A stretch of DNA of 64,000 nucleotides from Salinactinospora qingdaonensis (GCF_039539445.1 NZ_BAABDD010000005.1:225966-289965); one strand, 5' to 3'. Positions 8,438 through 17,515 are shown, counted from the stretch's first letter. The notes: generated from the sequence alone by a model not told the origin. A program made the numbers and translations.

Positions 8438-9037
8438 TTGCCGGAGCATCGACTACCGCCGGGCCAACACGTACCGCGTGGGTACCCCGTTTTGCACTAT
8501 GGGCCGGTGCCCCGGTTCCGGCCGCAACGCTGGGACCTGCGTGTCTATGGCGCCACCGAGAGCATGGGAGAGTACCGGTGGTCGTGGCCGGAGTTCGATG
8601 AACTCCCCCGCGTCGAGGTCGTCGCCGATCTCCACTGTGTCACCAAGTTCACCCTGCCCGACAACCGCTGGAGTGGGGTTCCCGCGGCGTCCCTGGTGGA
8701 ACTCGCCCCACCCGCCCCCTCGGTCACGCACGTCATGGTGTGGGCCGAATACGGCTACAGTGCCAACCTGCGCATCGATGATTTCATCGCCCCCAAGGTG
8801 CTGTTGGCCACCCACCGCGACGGCGAACGCATCGCCCCCGAGCACGGGCTGCCCGTGCGCCTGGTCGTGCCGCACCTGTACGGCTGGAAGAGCGTGAAAT
8901 GGGTGCGCGCCATCGAGTACCTCACCGTGGACCGCCGCGGCTTCTGGGAGGAACGGGGATACCACAACCTGGGCGATCCTTGGGCTGAACAGCGTTACGC
9001 CTACCAAGAGGAGCCAGGCCAAGGGCCGCCGCGGTGA
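8438..9037 (+). CDS. Molybdopterin-dependent oxidoreductase (sulfite oxidase fold)
   Basis: 199 aa, single Oxidored_molyb domain. VEVVADLHCVTKFTLPDNRWSGV carries the Cys expected to ligate molybdenum, followed by HVMVWAEYGYSANL and VRLVVPHLYGWKSVKWVRAIEY, typical of the catalytic domain of sulfite oxidase/MsrP-like proteins. There is no dimerisation domain, haem domain or signal peptide, so it is probably cytoplasmic with an unknown electron partner. The TTG at 8438 follows AAGGGAG by 5 nt; another TTG at 8405 is less well placed. It is divergent from the aroF leader, so the promoters lie back to back near 8320-8430. Confidence 0.8.
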   Translation: MPEHRLPPGQHVPRGYPVLHYGPVPRFRPQRWDLRVYGATESMGEYRWSWPEFDELPRVEVVADLHCVTKFTLPDNRWSGVPAASLVELAPPAPSVTHVMVWAEYGYSANLRIDDFIAPKVLLATHRDGERIAPEHGLPVRLVVPHLYGWKSVKWVRAIEYLTVDRRGFWEERGYHNLGDPWAEQRYAYQEEPGQGPPR

Positions 9038-9119
9038 GGGCAGCGCCGCCGCGGCGATCATAAGGTCGTTCACAGCGAATCGCCCCGCGTTCCCCGGCCG
9101 ATCCCCTAGCTTGTGCCCC

Positions 9120-10289
9120 ATGCTCTACATCGCGCTCGTCAGTAGCGTCATCGCCGTGGCGTGCGCGGGCGAGCTCGTCCGGCGCTCCCTGCACAACCGA
9201 CGCCATCAGCGGGTCCTCGCCGCCGACGCCACCTGTGCCACCCTGCATACCGCGGCGTTGGCCGCTCCGGCACTGCGGCGCGGTCTGGAGCCGGAGTCGG
9301 CCGGGCGCGCTATCCGGCACGTGCGCACGCTGTTAGGTGGCGCCCCTGTGGCCATCTTCGACACCCGGGAGCCGCTCTCCTCCAGCGGCGTCGAATCGGC
9401 GCACCTGGCCGAAGCCACGAAGCTTGCCGCCGCCGTCATCGCCGAAAAGCGCATGCATGTGCGCAAAATTTCCTGCGACGACCCCAGTTGCCAACTGGAC
9501 TCCTCGATCGCCGTCCCTCTCGTCGCTGATGACGAGCCCCTGGGGGCGCTGCTGGTTTTCAGCCCCACGGCCGCGCCCGTGCTGGTCAACGCCACCCGCG
9601 AGGTCGCCCGCTGGGTTTCCGGGCAGCTTGAGCTGGCTGACCTGGACCGTTCTCGTGCCCGCCTCGCCGACGCCGAGCTTCGAGCCCTGCGCTTACAGAT
9701 CTCGCCGCATTTCGTCTACAACTGCTTGACGGCCATCGCCTCCTTCATGCGCACCGACCCGATGCGGGCCCGCAGGTTGCTGCTGGACTTCGCTGACTTC
9801 GCCCGCTACTCGTTCCGTTCCTCACGCAACCTCACCACTCTCGACGAAGAACTGCGCTCCATCGACCGTTACCTGGCGTTGGAACGCGCCCGCTTCGGCT
9901 CGCGGCTGCGGGTCACTGTGCGCGTCGCCCCTGAGGTGTTGCCGGTCAACGTTCCGTTCCTGTGCCTGCAACCGCTGGTTGAGAACGCGATCCGTCACGG
10001 CATGGAGGGCAAACCCGGCTTGGGCAGTGTGGGGGTTATCGCCCGAGACGCCGGCGCCGAGGTGCGTATCAGCGTCGAGGACGACGGGGTCGGCATGGAC
10101 CCGGCGCGGCTGCGCGAGATCCTGGCCGGCGAGGCGGCCGAGTCGGCGGGGATCGGCCTTGCCAACATCGACGGCCGGCTGCGGTCGATGTTCGGCGACT
10201 CCTACGGGCTGGTGATCGAAACGGGGATCGGCGCTGGCACCAAGGTCAACCTGCGCGTCCCCAAGTTCCTCCCGCACCACCACGGCTAG
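9120..10289 (+). CDS. LytS/YehU-type sensor histidine kinase
   Basis: 389 aa. One N-terminal membrane segment (about 2-18), a GAF-like sensory region (about 35-165), then the His_kinase domain of the LytS class with phosphoacceptor H197 in LRLQISPHFVYNC, and a HATPase with N-box PLVENAIRHG and G-box VEDDGVGM. It should phosphorylate the LytTR regulator at 10576-11310. ATG 9120 has no clear Shine-Dalgarno and TAGCTT lies about 10 nt upstream, so translation may be leaderless. In actinomycetes such pairs commonly neighbour a solute symporter, here at 13138-14847. Confidence 0.88.
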   Translation: MLYIALVSSVIAVACAGELVRRSLHNRRHQRVLAADATCATLHTAALAAPALRRGLEPESAGRAIRHVRTLLGGAPVAIFDTREPLSSSGVESAHLAEATKLAAAVIAEKRMHVRKISCDDPSCQLDSSIAVPLVADDEPLGALLVFSPTAAPVLVNATREVARWVSGQLELADLDRSRARLADAELRALRLQISPHFVYNCLTAIASFMRTDPMRARRLLLDFADFARYSFRSSRNLTTLDEELRSIDRYLALERARFGSRLRVTVRVAPEVLPVNVPFLCLQPLVENAIRHGMEGKPGLGSVGVIARDAGAEVRISVEDDGVGMDPARLREILAGEAAESAGIGLANIDGRLRSMFGDSYGLVIETGIGAGTKVNLRVPKFLPHHHG

Positions 10290-10575
10290 GTCCCTCTCGT
10301 AGGGGTGTAGGGGCAGCATGCCGCGCACGGGACACGCCAAACACCGCCCTCGGCCGTCCTGGCGCCCCCGCCGGTCGTCTGCCAGTGGGCGGCGATGACC
10401 GTAGACGACACCGCCGACGCCGTGGACCTCCCATTCCGGCGCTCGCCCTTCCGGGCAACTCGGGCACCCCACCCGCCGTAAGAGCGCGGCCTCGCAGTAC
10501 CACACTGACCGGCGAAGTTCTCGGATGATGCTGAATCGGTTGCGGAGGGTGATGAGCTCGGCCATTCTCGGAGCT

Positions 10576-11310
10576 ATGCTGCGTGCACTCGCTGTCGACG
10601 ACGAGCTTCCCGCTCTTGAGGAGATGTCCTATCTGCTGCGCCACGACCCCCGGGTGGGCGAGGTGGCCACCGCCGCCGACGCTACGGCCGCCATGCGCCA
10701 GATCAGTGAGCGTGATGAGGCATACATGTTCGACACGCTCTTCCTCGATGTCAGGATGCCCGGCCCCAGCGGCGTCGACCTGGCGCGGTTCGTCTCTGCG
10801 CTCGCCAACCCCCCGCTGGTCGTGTTCGTCAGCGCCCACGAGGATTTCGCCGTCACCGCCTTCGAGTTGCGGGCCGTTGATTACCTGCTCAAACCACTGC
10901 GCGAGGAACGCCTCGCCGATGCTCTTGACCGCGTGATCGAGTTGCGCCAAGACGCCACGGCCCGCACGCGCATCCCCGTCGAACTCGCCGGCCGGGTCCG
11001 CTTCATCGAGCGCGCCGACATCTACTACGCACAGGCGCGGGGCGACTACGTGTTACTGCGCACGGTCAACGGCACCCATCTCATCCGCAGTACGCTCGGC
11101 GCGTTGGAGCGCGATTGGGCCAGTACCGGGTTCGTCCGTATCCACCGCAGCATCCTCGTGGCCGCCCGCCACGTTTCGGAGTTACACACCGACGGCTCCC
11201 GCACGCGGGTGCGCGTGGGCGGAGAGTTGCTGCTCGTCAGCCGCAGACAGGCCAGAGAGGTCCGCGAACGGTTGCTTAGCCAAACTGTGACCGGCGGTGA
11301 GGGTTCTTGA
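10576..11310 (+). CDS. LytTR-family response regulator
   Basis: 244 aa from ATG 10576 (MLRALAVDDELPALEE). Receiver domain with D8-D9, phosphoacceptor D58 (LFLDVRMPG) and the conserved Lys in DYLLKPL. A LytTR DNA-binding domain follows (about 140-235: RVRFIERADIYYAQARGDY, FVRIHRSILVA). It forms a pair with the kinase upstream, separated by 286 bp that hold no gene I can support. Its TGA lies in TTCTTGAATTC just before the tnpB-associated hairpin, so the gene end coincides with the presumed edge of the transposon relic. Confidence 0.88.
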   Translation: MLRALAVDDELPALEEMSYLLRHDPRVGEVATAADATAAMRQISERDEAYMFDTLFLDVRMPGPSGVDLARFVSALANPPLVVFVSAHEDFAVTAFELRAVDYLLKPLREERLADALDRVIELRQDATARTRIPVELAGRVRFIERADIYYAQARGDYVLLRTVNGTHLIRSTLGALERDWASTGFVRIHRSILVAARHVSELHTDGSRTRVRVGGELLLVSRRQAREVRERLLSQTVTGGEGS

Positions 11311-11314
11311 ATTC

Positions 11315-11338
11315 CTCTCCTTCCTAACGGGAGGAGAG
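11315..11338. other. 10-bp hairpin at the tnpB 3' edge, between convergent genes
   Basis: CTCTCCTTCC-TAAC-GGGAGGAGAG (one G-T pair). The tnpB stop codon lies in its loop, and it starts 5 bp after the stop of the LytTR gene. It could be a bidirectional terminator or the subterminal hairpin of an IS200/IS605-type right end. Confidence 0.45.
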
Positions 11339-12595
11339 TCCAGCGGCCGCCCGCTGGGTTTGCTGCCTCGCCGACTGCCCCGTCCGGGAGGACTCCCGTT
11401 GAGGTCTTACACCGGCTCCCGCCCCTCCTGCGCGATGCTGCTTCGTAAGCTCAGCAGCATCGCACAGCGGGGCCCCGACCGATGCCGCCAGCCCGGCGGT
11501 CTTGATGTTGATCGCGGCGTTGACGTCGCGGTCGTGGGTCACACCGCAGTCGCAGGTCCAGGTGCGGACGTTGAGCGGTATCGTCTTCCGCGGGGCGCCA
11601 CGGGTCGAACAGGTCGTGGAGGAGGGGAAGAACCGGTCGATCGCGACCAGCTCCCGCCCGCGCCAGGCACACTTGTACTCCAGCATCGACCGCAGCTCGC
11701 TCCAGGCCGTACCCGAGACCGCGCGGGCGAGCTTGTGGTTGTTGACCAGGCTGCGCACGCGCAAATCCTCGATCACGACCACTTGGTTCCCGCAGAGGAG
11801 TCGAGTCGAGAGCTTGCGCAGGAAGTCCCTCCTGCGGTCGGTGATGCGGGTGTGCATCCGGGCGACCCTGCGGCGGGCCTTGGCCCGGGTGTTCGACCCC
11901 TTCTGTGTGCGCGACAGCTCCCGCTGGGCCTTGGCCAATCGGGCGCGGTCACGGAACTCATGTTTGGGGTTGGCGATCTTCTCCCCGGTCGACAGGACCG
12001 CCAGGCAGGTCGGGCCCGCCGCCACTCTCACCGCGCGATCCGAGGCCGGCGCCGGCCGGGGCGTGTCCTCGCACCGCATCGACACGCCCCAGCGCTCGGC
12101 GCCGTCCTGGGACACCGTCGCCGTCGTGGGCTGTGCGTCCGCCGGCAGGGGCTGCGACCACACGATGTCCAACGGCTGGGCCATCGTGGCCAAAAACAGC
12201 GCGCCGTGGCGGTGGGTGACCCCGGAGCGGGTGCATTCCGCCGCGGCCCGCGAGGTCTTCTTGGACTTGAACCTGGGGTACTGGGCGCGCTTGCTGAAGA
12301 AGGCGCGAAACGCCGCTTGCAGATGCCGCAAGGCTTGTTGCAGCGGGACCGAGGACACCTCGTTCAACAACGCGAGGTCGGGGTCCTTCTTCCACGCGGT
12401 GAGCGCGGCCGAGGACTCGGTGTGGTTCCCCCTGCGCTGCTCGGTGAACCACGCCCGGGTGCCCAGGTCCAGGGCGCGGTTGCAGACCAGGCGCACCCAC
12501 CCGAACGTGCGCGACAGCTCCGCCGCCTGCGCATCCGTGGGGTAGAAGCGGTACGTGAACGTCCGCTTCACCGTCGACCTGGTCACGCGCACCAT
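11324..12595 (-). CDS. tnpB: TnpB-like protein, predicted nuclease-dead (IS200/IS605 family)
   Basis: 423 aa, about the usual TnpB length, with an N-terminal HTH-like part (VKRTFTYRFYPTDAQAAEL) and a RuvC-like half. RuvC-I, normally VGVDLGVxxLAVL, reads VRVAAGPTCLAVL, so the catalytic Asp is Ala192. RuvC-II Glu276 (VVVIEDL) and RuvC-III Asp357 (HDRDVNAA) remain. The zinc ribbon is also damaged: CSxCG is CSTRG (329-333) and the second knuckle is CDCG instead of CxxCG. No tnpA is adjacent. It is either a decaying IS copy or a nuclease-dead TnpB derivative kept as an RNA-guided DNA binder. The reading frame itself is intact. Confidence 0.8.
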   Translation of the reverse strand: MVRVTRSTVKRTFTYRFYPTDAQAAELSRTFGWVRLVCNRALDLGTRAWFTEQRRGNHTESSAALTAWKKDPDLALLNEVSSVPLQQALRHLQAAFRAFFSKRAQYPRFKSKKTSRAAAECTRSGVTHRHGALFLATMAQPLDIVWSQPLPADAQPTTATVSQDGAERWGVSMRCEDTPRPAPASDRAVRVAAGPTCLAVLSTGEKIANPKHEFRDRARLAKAQRELSRTQKGSNTRAKARRRVARMHTRITDRRRDFLRKLSTRLLCGNQVVVIEDLRVRSLVNNHKLARAVSGTAWSELRSMLEYKCAWRGRELVAIDRFFPSSTTCSTRGAPRKTIPLNVRTWTCDCGVTHDRDVNAAINIKTAGLAASVGAPLCDAAELTKQHRAGGAGAGVRPQRESSRTGQSARQQTQRAAAGLSSR

Positions 12596-12685
12596 CTACT
12601 GCAACATCGTGTAACACCAGACCGGGAAAGGAGGCGGGCGTTTCCTCCCCGCCGGAAGGCGAGGGGCCCCACGCCCGAACAGCCG

Positions 12686-13141
12686 ATGAACGACAGCAAC
12701 CCCCCCTTTCCTTTTCCGTCCGCGGAGGAGCGCAGTCGCCGCCGCACGGTGGTGGTCGCTCCCGCCACCCGCCGTAATGCGCGCAGACCAGCCTGTGCTC
12801 ACGAACCATCCCCGTTATCCCAGCAGCCGGGCTGTGACGATGAGAGCACCGTCACGCGCCTCATGCGCCGCCAGTTGGCTCTGGCCGTGTCGTTCATCGG
12901 TGGGGGAGTGCTGCTGTTGAGCATTCCCCTGACGCTGGCTCTCCTGCCTCCTCACCTCACCGGTTTCCTCCCTGAACTGGCGTGGCAGGTGTGGTTCGTC
13001 GCCGCTGCGGCGATCCCCCCGTTCGCGCTGCTGTCGGTAATCGCTCTGGTGAGCATGGCCGAACGGACCGAGCAGCGGTTCGCGCGGGGAGCCGGCCTGG
13101 GCGTCGAACATGAGCGGGCCCCTAGGGAGATCCACGGGTGA
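12686..13141 (+). CDS. Small membrane protein coupled to symporter (DUF485-like)
   Basis: 151 aa from ATG 12686; ATG 12863 would give only the membrane part. A hydrophilic Pro/Arg-rich N-terminal tail (about 60 aa) is followed by VTRLMRRQLALAVSF and two membrane segments (about 65-90 and 103-125), ending in a charged tail. Its stop overlaps the symporter start as GTGA, so the two are translationally coupled. Small two-helix partners are common before acetate/solute symporters in actinomycetes. An overlapping, larger open frame continues backwards across tnpB, but that upstream part is antisense to it. Confidence 0.6.
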   Translation: MNDSNPPFPFPSAEERSRRRTVVVAPATRRNARRPACAHEPSPLSQQPGCDDESTVTRLMRRQLALAVSFIGGGVLLLSIPLTLALLPPHLTGFLPELAWQVWFVAAAAIPPFALLSVIALVSMAERTEQRFARGAGLGVEHERAPREIHG

Positions 13142-14847
13142 TCTGGCTCGCCGCTGTGCTCGTCCTCATGGCGACAGTCCTCATCGCTATCTTGGCTGTT
13201 GCCGGTGGCTTCAGCGGGATGCGCCGCGCCGCCGGCGTCTCAACGGCCCCACGGCCGCTCTCGGTGCTCTCCTCAGCCGCTGCGATCTGTGGGGAGTACG
13301 TGTCGGCCGCCGCGTTCTTGGGGTTCGCGTCCCTCGTCTTCGTCTACGGTTTCCAGGCGGCGTGGCTGGTCGTGGCGATAGGAGTGGGCTACCTTGTGCT
13401 CCTCGCACTGGTCGTGGCTCCACTGCGCCGCTCTGGCGTTTACAGCCTCTCCGACTTCGCCGAGTGGCGGTTGAACGCTCCGCTCCTGCGGCGCGTGATC
13501 AGCGGCTGTCTGATGCTGATCGGCTGGCTCTACCTGCTCGCCCAGTACAGTGCCGCCGGTCGGATCGTAGAGTGGGCCACCGAATGGCCGCCGTGGGCGG
13601 GGTGGCTCACGCTGACGGTCCTGGTGCTGGGGCTGGTGATCGGCAGGTTCGCCGCCGGGGCGGGCGCTCAGGCTCTGGGGTTTTGCTTCAAGATCACGGC
13701 CATCGCTGTTCCCGCTGTCATCTTGGCGGTGCTGTGGCAGGGAGCGGCCACGCCGGTGCCCGAGGCCACCCCCGAAGCCTTGCTGCACGAGGCGACCTCG
13801 GTCCACATCCGCCAGGATCAGCATTTCCGCCTCACGCAGGCCACTCCGGTCCACGTGCAGGGCACGATCGACGGCACCACGTTCAGCGGCGAGGGCCAGG
13901 AGCGGTGCCTACGGCCGGGCAGCCACACCGTCCTCGCCAGTACCCACCTTTCCTTCGACTCCGGCCAGGCAGCATTCGATGCCATTGACACCTCAATACC
14001 CACCGCCATAGCCAGTCCCGGTGAGCACGAGAGTGTCTTCGGCAGCAGCGTCGCCTCGGTCTACCTGGCGGTGGCCTTGGGCATCATCGGATTGCCCCAG
14101 CTCGCGGCCCGGTTCCACGGAATTCCCGACCCCAAAGCCGCCAGACGGACCGTGCTCGTGGCGATCGCGCTGATCGCCGTCTTCTCGGTCTTCCCACTGA
14201 TCTACGCGGGCTTGGCCCGCTTCCACGCCGGTGACCTCCTCCTCAATGGCCGCGTCGACCTCCTGCTGTTGGACCTACCGAAGCGGCTCAGCGACGGCGG
14301 GCTAGAGCTGATACTGACACTGTTGCTGGTGGCCGGGGCGGTCACCGCGGTCATCACCGCATCGGTGAGTCTGGTGCGGGTGTTGGCCGCCATGATCTCG
14401 CAGTGCATGTCCTGCGAGGCGGCGCACGGCTTCCGGCTGGGCGCGCTGCTGGCCGTGACGGTCCCCCCCGGCGTCCTCTTTTTACTGCCCGACCTGGCCG
14501 ATGTGGGGCTCATGCTCACAGTTTTGGCTGCGTTTCGCCTCAGCGCGGTCACGGTGGCCCCCATGGTGTTGCTGGGGATCTGGTGGCGCGGCTTGACCAC
14601 GGCCGGCGCTGTCGCCGGCATCGCCGTGGGCATGACCGGCACCGCCGCCAGTGGTCTCCTCGCCGCTCAGGAGGCCGACTGGCCTGCCGGAGCAGCCGTT
14701 TTGGTCACGCACCCCACGATGCTCCTGGCGCCGCTCGTCTTCGCGACCATGGTCACGGTCTCTCTGGCGACGCGGCGGCGTCGTCCGCGCGGGGTCGGCG
14801 CCAAGCTGGCCCGCATGCATCTGCCGCAGGATCTCGTTCACGGCTGA
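13138..14847 (+). CDS. Sodium:solute symporter (SSS family, ActP/MctP-like)
   Basis: 569 aa with about 13 membrane segments: the N-terminal helix (IWLAAVLVLMATVLIAILAVAG), the motif SSAAAICGEYVSAAAFLGFASLVFVYG of the acetate/pyruvate group, and RSGVYSLSDFAEWR. It imports an organic acid or similar solute with sodium; the substrate cannot be read from sequence. Between helices near residues 205-285 there is a soluble insertion of about 75 residues (QDQHFRLTQATPVHVQGT region) facing outside. It is coupled to the small membrane protein and likely regulated by the LytS/LytTR pair. Confidence 0.85.
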   Translation: MIWLAAVLVLMATVLIAILAVAGGFSGMRRAAGVSTAPRPLSVLSSAAAICGEYVSAAAFLGFASLVFVYGFQAAWLVVAIGVGYLVLLALVVAPLRRSGVYSLSDFAEWRLNAPLLRRVISGCLMLIGWLYLLAQYSAAGRIVEWATEWPPWAGWLTLTVLVLGLVIGRFAAGAGAQALGFCFKITAIAVPAVILAVLWQGAATPVPEATPEALLHEATSVHIRQDQHFRLTQATPVHVQGTIDGTTFSGEGQERCLRPGSHTVLASTHLSFDSGQAAFDAIDTSIPTAIASPGEHESVFGSSVASVYLAVALGIIGLPQLAARFHGIPDPKAARRTVLVAIALIAVFSVFPLIYAGLARFHAGDLLLNGRVDLLLLDLPKRLSDGGLELILTLLLVAGAVTAVITASVSLVRVLAAMISQCMSCEAAHGFRLGALLAVTVPPGVLFLLPDLADVGLMLTVLAAFRLSAVTVAPMVLLGIWWRGLTTAGAVAGIAVGMTGTAASGLLAAQEADWPAGAAVLVTHPTMLLAPLVFATMVTVSLATRRRRPRGVGAKLARMHLPQDLVHG

Positions 14848-14876
14848 CCCGACCGCTCACCCGCCTCTGCTGAGCC

Positions 14877-14904
14877 GCCCGCCGCACCGCCCGGTGCGGC
14901 GGGC
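14877..14904 (+). terminator. Symporter terminator hairpin
   Basis: GCCCGCCGCACC / GGTGCGGCGGGC, a perfect 12-bp stem with a 4-nt loop, 30 nt after the symporter stop. The remaining gap to 15191 holds no ORF I can support. Confidence 0.6.
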
Positions 14905-15191
14905 ACGGCTGCGCCGTGCTGCCGGCGCGCGGATCTCGTCGCCCGCCGACCGCCTCCTGCACCGCGGTGCTGCCGGGCGACGACGGGGGACCGTTCACCG
15001 TGCTCGGGTGACCGTTCGTCGAGACTGCCGTTCCGTGCGGCGATGGGTCTGTGCCGCCTGTCGATCCAGCGCTTGCGACAGCGCTTTTCCGCCGCTGCTG
15101 CCCCTAGGGTAGAGACAGATCAGCCGGGAGAGACCCGAACTCGGGATCGACCGGCTCACCGCCGGCTACGTTCGTCCGCACCCGCGTCGTA

Positions 15192-15275
15192 GCCGGCAAA
15201 AGGGGGGAAAGAACCGGCGCCGTGAACGCCGGCGGTTAGCGAAGCTGCCGGTGTGAGGAGGGGAACGGCGCCGGC
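15192..15275 (-). ncRNA. Candidate structured RNA with two C-rich loops (6C-like)
   Basis: On the minus strand two hairpins, each with a GCCGG/CCGGC stem (15247-15275 and 15192-15218), carry loops with CCCCTCC and CCCCCC. Two C-rich loops are the hallmark of the actinobacterial 6C RNA, which is the only reason for this call. No clear promoter was found, and a pknL read-through origin is possible. A 10-bp hairpin (GCCGGCTACG/CGTAGCCGGC, 15161-15197) partly overlaps it. Confidence 0.25.
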
Positions 15276-15277
15276 AC

Positions 15278-15310
15278 CGTCGCCCGGGCGCCCTAGGTGC
15301 CCGGGCGACG
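15278..15310 (-). terminator. 15-bp hairpin downstream of pknL
   Basis: CGTCGCCCGGGCGCC and GGTGCCCGGGCGACG pair over 15 bp around CTAG (one G-T). It lies 65 nt after the kinase stop and probably ends that transcript. Being symmetric, it could work in both directions. Confidence 0.6.
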
Positions 15311-15375
15311 TGGGTGCACATGTGGCCGCTGCCGCGCCCCGAAGCCTCCGTAACGCCGCAGCGCCGACCGCTCCC

Positions 15376-17253
15376 TTAGTCGTCGTCGCCGTTGGTGCGC
15401 CCGAAGATCCACAGTTCGATCTCGGTGCCCTTCTTGGCTTCGCCCTTGGGGTTGTACTCCTGTACCTGGTTGCCGCCTACCGGCCGACGGACCTTCACCG
15501 AGAAGCCGAGTTCCTTGAGCTGCTTCTTGGCTTTGTCGAGCCGCATCCCCTTGACATCGGGGATCTCGATCTTGTCGGGGCCGGAGGAGACGGTGATGGT
15601 CACGCTGTTGCCCTTGCTGACGCCCTCACCCTCGGCGGGGCTTTGCTCGATGACCTGTCCCGCCGGTACGTCCTCGCTGGCCTGTTCGGTGATCGAAACG
15701 TCCAGGCCGTTCGTTTCCAGCGTCTCCTTGGCTTGGTTCTGCTGTAGCCCGACGACGCTGGGCATGCTGAATCCGGCGCTGACCTGTAGCGTCACCCCCG
15801 CTTCCCGGTCGGCGTCATCGCCGCTTCCCGGCGTGGTGGCGAACACGGTCCCGCTGGGGTGGTCGTAGGAGACCGACTGCTCCTCTTCGATCTGGGTGAT
15901 GCCCTGCTCCTCCAGCAGGCTGCGCGCCTCGTCGACGGTTTTGCCGGTCACGTCGGGCATCTCGACGTACTGCGGCCCCTTCGACACGTGCAGGGTGATC
16001 GTGTCACCGGGCAGACCACGCGATCCCTCGCCGGGGTCGACTTTGGCAACGTCGCCTTCGTCGACCTCCTCGCTGTAGACCGGATCGCCCATCTCGACCT
16101 GTAGTCCCACGCTCGACAGTGCCTGCGTGGCACGGTTTTCCGACTCGCCCACCACCTCGGGCACGTTCACGTAGCGGCCGAACAGCAGCCACCAGCCCAA
16201 CCCCAGTACCACGAGCACCGTGACCGCCCCGATCAGCAGCATCGGGTAGGGCGGGTTCCGGCGGCGACGGCGTCCGCGGCCACCGCGGTCACCGCCGTCG
16301 AAGTCGAGGTCGCTCACGTCGACGATGAGCGTGTTGTTGTCGCCGCCCTCTCCAGCGGTGCCACTGGTGGCCGCGGCGGCGGTGAGTGTCGTACTGGGAT
16401 CGGTCTCGGGCATGGCCCGGTAGACCTCGAACACCTCGGCGAGGTAGCTGCCCGCGTCGGCGGGGCGGTACTGCGCCTCCCGCTCGGTGGCGCGGGTGAC
16501 CAGCCGGTCGATATCGGCCCCGAGCCCTTCCACGACCCGGGAGGGCCGGGGAACGTCCTCATTGACGTGCTGGTAGGCCACAGCCAGCGGGGTGTCGCCC
16601 GTGTGGGGCTGCTGCCCGGTGAGCAGCTCGTAGAGCACGATCCCGGCGGCGTAGACGTCGGTGCGGGCGTCGGAGAAGCTCTGGGAGATCTGCTCGGGGG
16701 CAAGGTAGGCGGCGGTGCCCATGAGCGTGCCGGTCTTGGTCAGGCCCTGCTGGGTCGCCTCGGCCACCCGCGCCAGCCCGAAGTCCACGACCTTGACGTG
16801 GCCCTCCTGAGTGAGCAGCACGTTCTCCGGCTTGATGTCGCGGTGCACCATACCGGCCTGGTGCGCGGCGCCCAAGCCGGCGAGCACGGGCACCATGATC
16901 TGCAACGCCTCGCGTGGACCGAGCCGTCCCCGCGCGTTGAGCAGGTCGCGCAGCGTGCGTCCCGGCACGTACTCCATGGCTAGGAACACGTGCCCGTTGT
17001 CGGCGCCCTGGTCGTAGACCTGCACCACGTTGGGGTGGGAGAGCCGGGCCACCGAATGCGCCTCGTTGGTGAAGCGCTGCACGAAGGAGGGGTCCTGCGC
17101 GAGGGACGAATGCATGACCTTGAGAGCCACACGCCGGTCTAGTCGAAGGTCTTGGGCGACGTAGACGGTGGCCATACCCCCACCGGCGACGCGCGACTCG
17201 ATGTAGTAGCGATGGTCGAGCGTCGCGCCGACGAGGGAATCCGCTGTCGTCAT
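15376..17253 (-). CDS. pknL: Transmembrane Ser/Thr protein kinase with PASTA repeats (PknL-like)
   Basis: 625 aa from ATG 17253. Cytoplasmic kinase domain (about 12-275) with Gly loop VAGGGMATVY, catalytic K45, HRDIKPEN, DFG and APE motifs. A low-complexity acidic then Arg-rich linker leads to one membrane helix (MLLIGAVTVLVVLGLGWWLLFG) and four extracellular PASTA repeats, the modules that sense peptidoglycan fragments. An Rv2175c homologue is encoded 2.7 kb away; in M. tuberculosis Rv2175c is next to pknL and is a substrate of PknL, hence the symbol. An upstream extension to 17484 has no domain content. The gene is followed by a strong hairpin. Confidence 0.88.
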   Translation of the reverse strand: MTTADSLVGATLDHRYYIESRVAGGGMATVYVAQDLRLDRRVALKVMHSSLAQDPSFVQRFTNEAHSVARLSHPNVVQVYDQGADNGHVFLAMEYVPGRTLRDLLNARGRLGPREALQIMVPVLAGLGAAHQAGMVHRDIKPENVLLTQEGHVKVVDFGLARVAEATQQGLTKTGTLMGTAAYLAPEQISQSFSDARTDVYAAGIVLYELLTGQQPHTGDTPLAVAYQHVNEDVPRPSRVVEGLGADIDRLVTRATEREAQYRPADAGSYLAEVFEVYRAMPETDPSTTLTAAAATSGTAGEGGDNNTLIVDVSDLDFDGGDRGGRGRRRRRNPPYPMLLIGAVTVLVVLGLGWWLLFGRYVNVPEVVGESENRATQALSSVGLQVEMGDPVYSEEVDEGDVAKVDPGEGSRGLPGDTITLHVSKGPQYVEMPDVTGKTVDEARSLLEEQGITQIEEEQSVSYDHPSGTVFATTPGSGDDADREAGVTLQVSAGFSMPSVVGLQQNQAKETLETNGLDVSITEQASEDVPAGQVIEQSPAEGEGVSKGNSVTITVSSGPDKIEIPDVKGMRLDKAKKQLKELGFSVKVRRPVGGNQVQEYNPKGEAKKGTEIELWIFGRTNGDDD

Positions 17254-17515
17254 GTCCACGGTGGTGAGTCTAGAGCCGATCACTGGGGCCAAAAGCCTTG
17301 AAGGGGGTTTCTTGGGTCCGGCGGGCGGGTATCGAGCGCGAGCCAGCGGTTGGGTGACCCCGCCGCCCGCGGCATGGCACTGCGCCCCCTGGCGATGCGC
17401 GCGTTTTCCGAGCAAGCGCGCTGTCCAGCGCGTCACTATACGGGCAATGTCGGATTCTACGCTACCGACGGCGCGCGGCGGCAACGGCGGCGGGGCCTAT
17501 GGGACGCCTGAGGGG

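Noticed and set aside
11297..12680. Long + strand open frame of more than 450 codons
   Set aside because: It is antisense to the intact tnpB reading frame and has no domain; only its last part (12686-13141) reads as a membrane protein.
15120..15310. c-di-AMP (ydaO) riboswitch
   Set aside because: Conserved pieces of that aptamer are missing and the next + strand gene is far away, because pknL points the other way.
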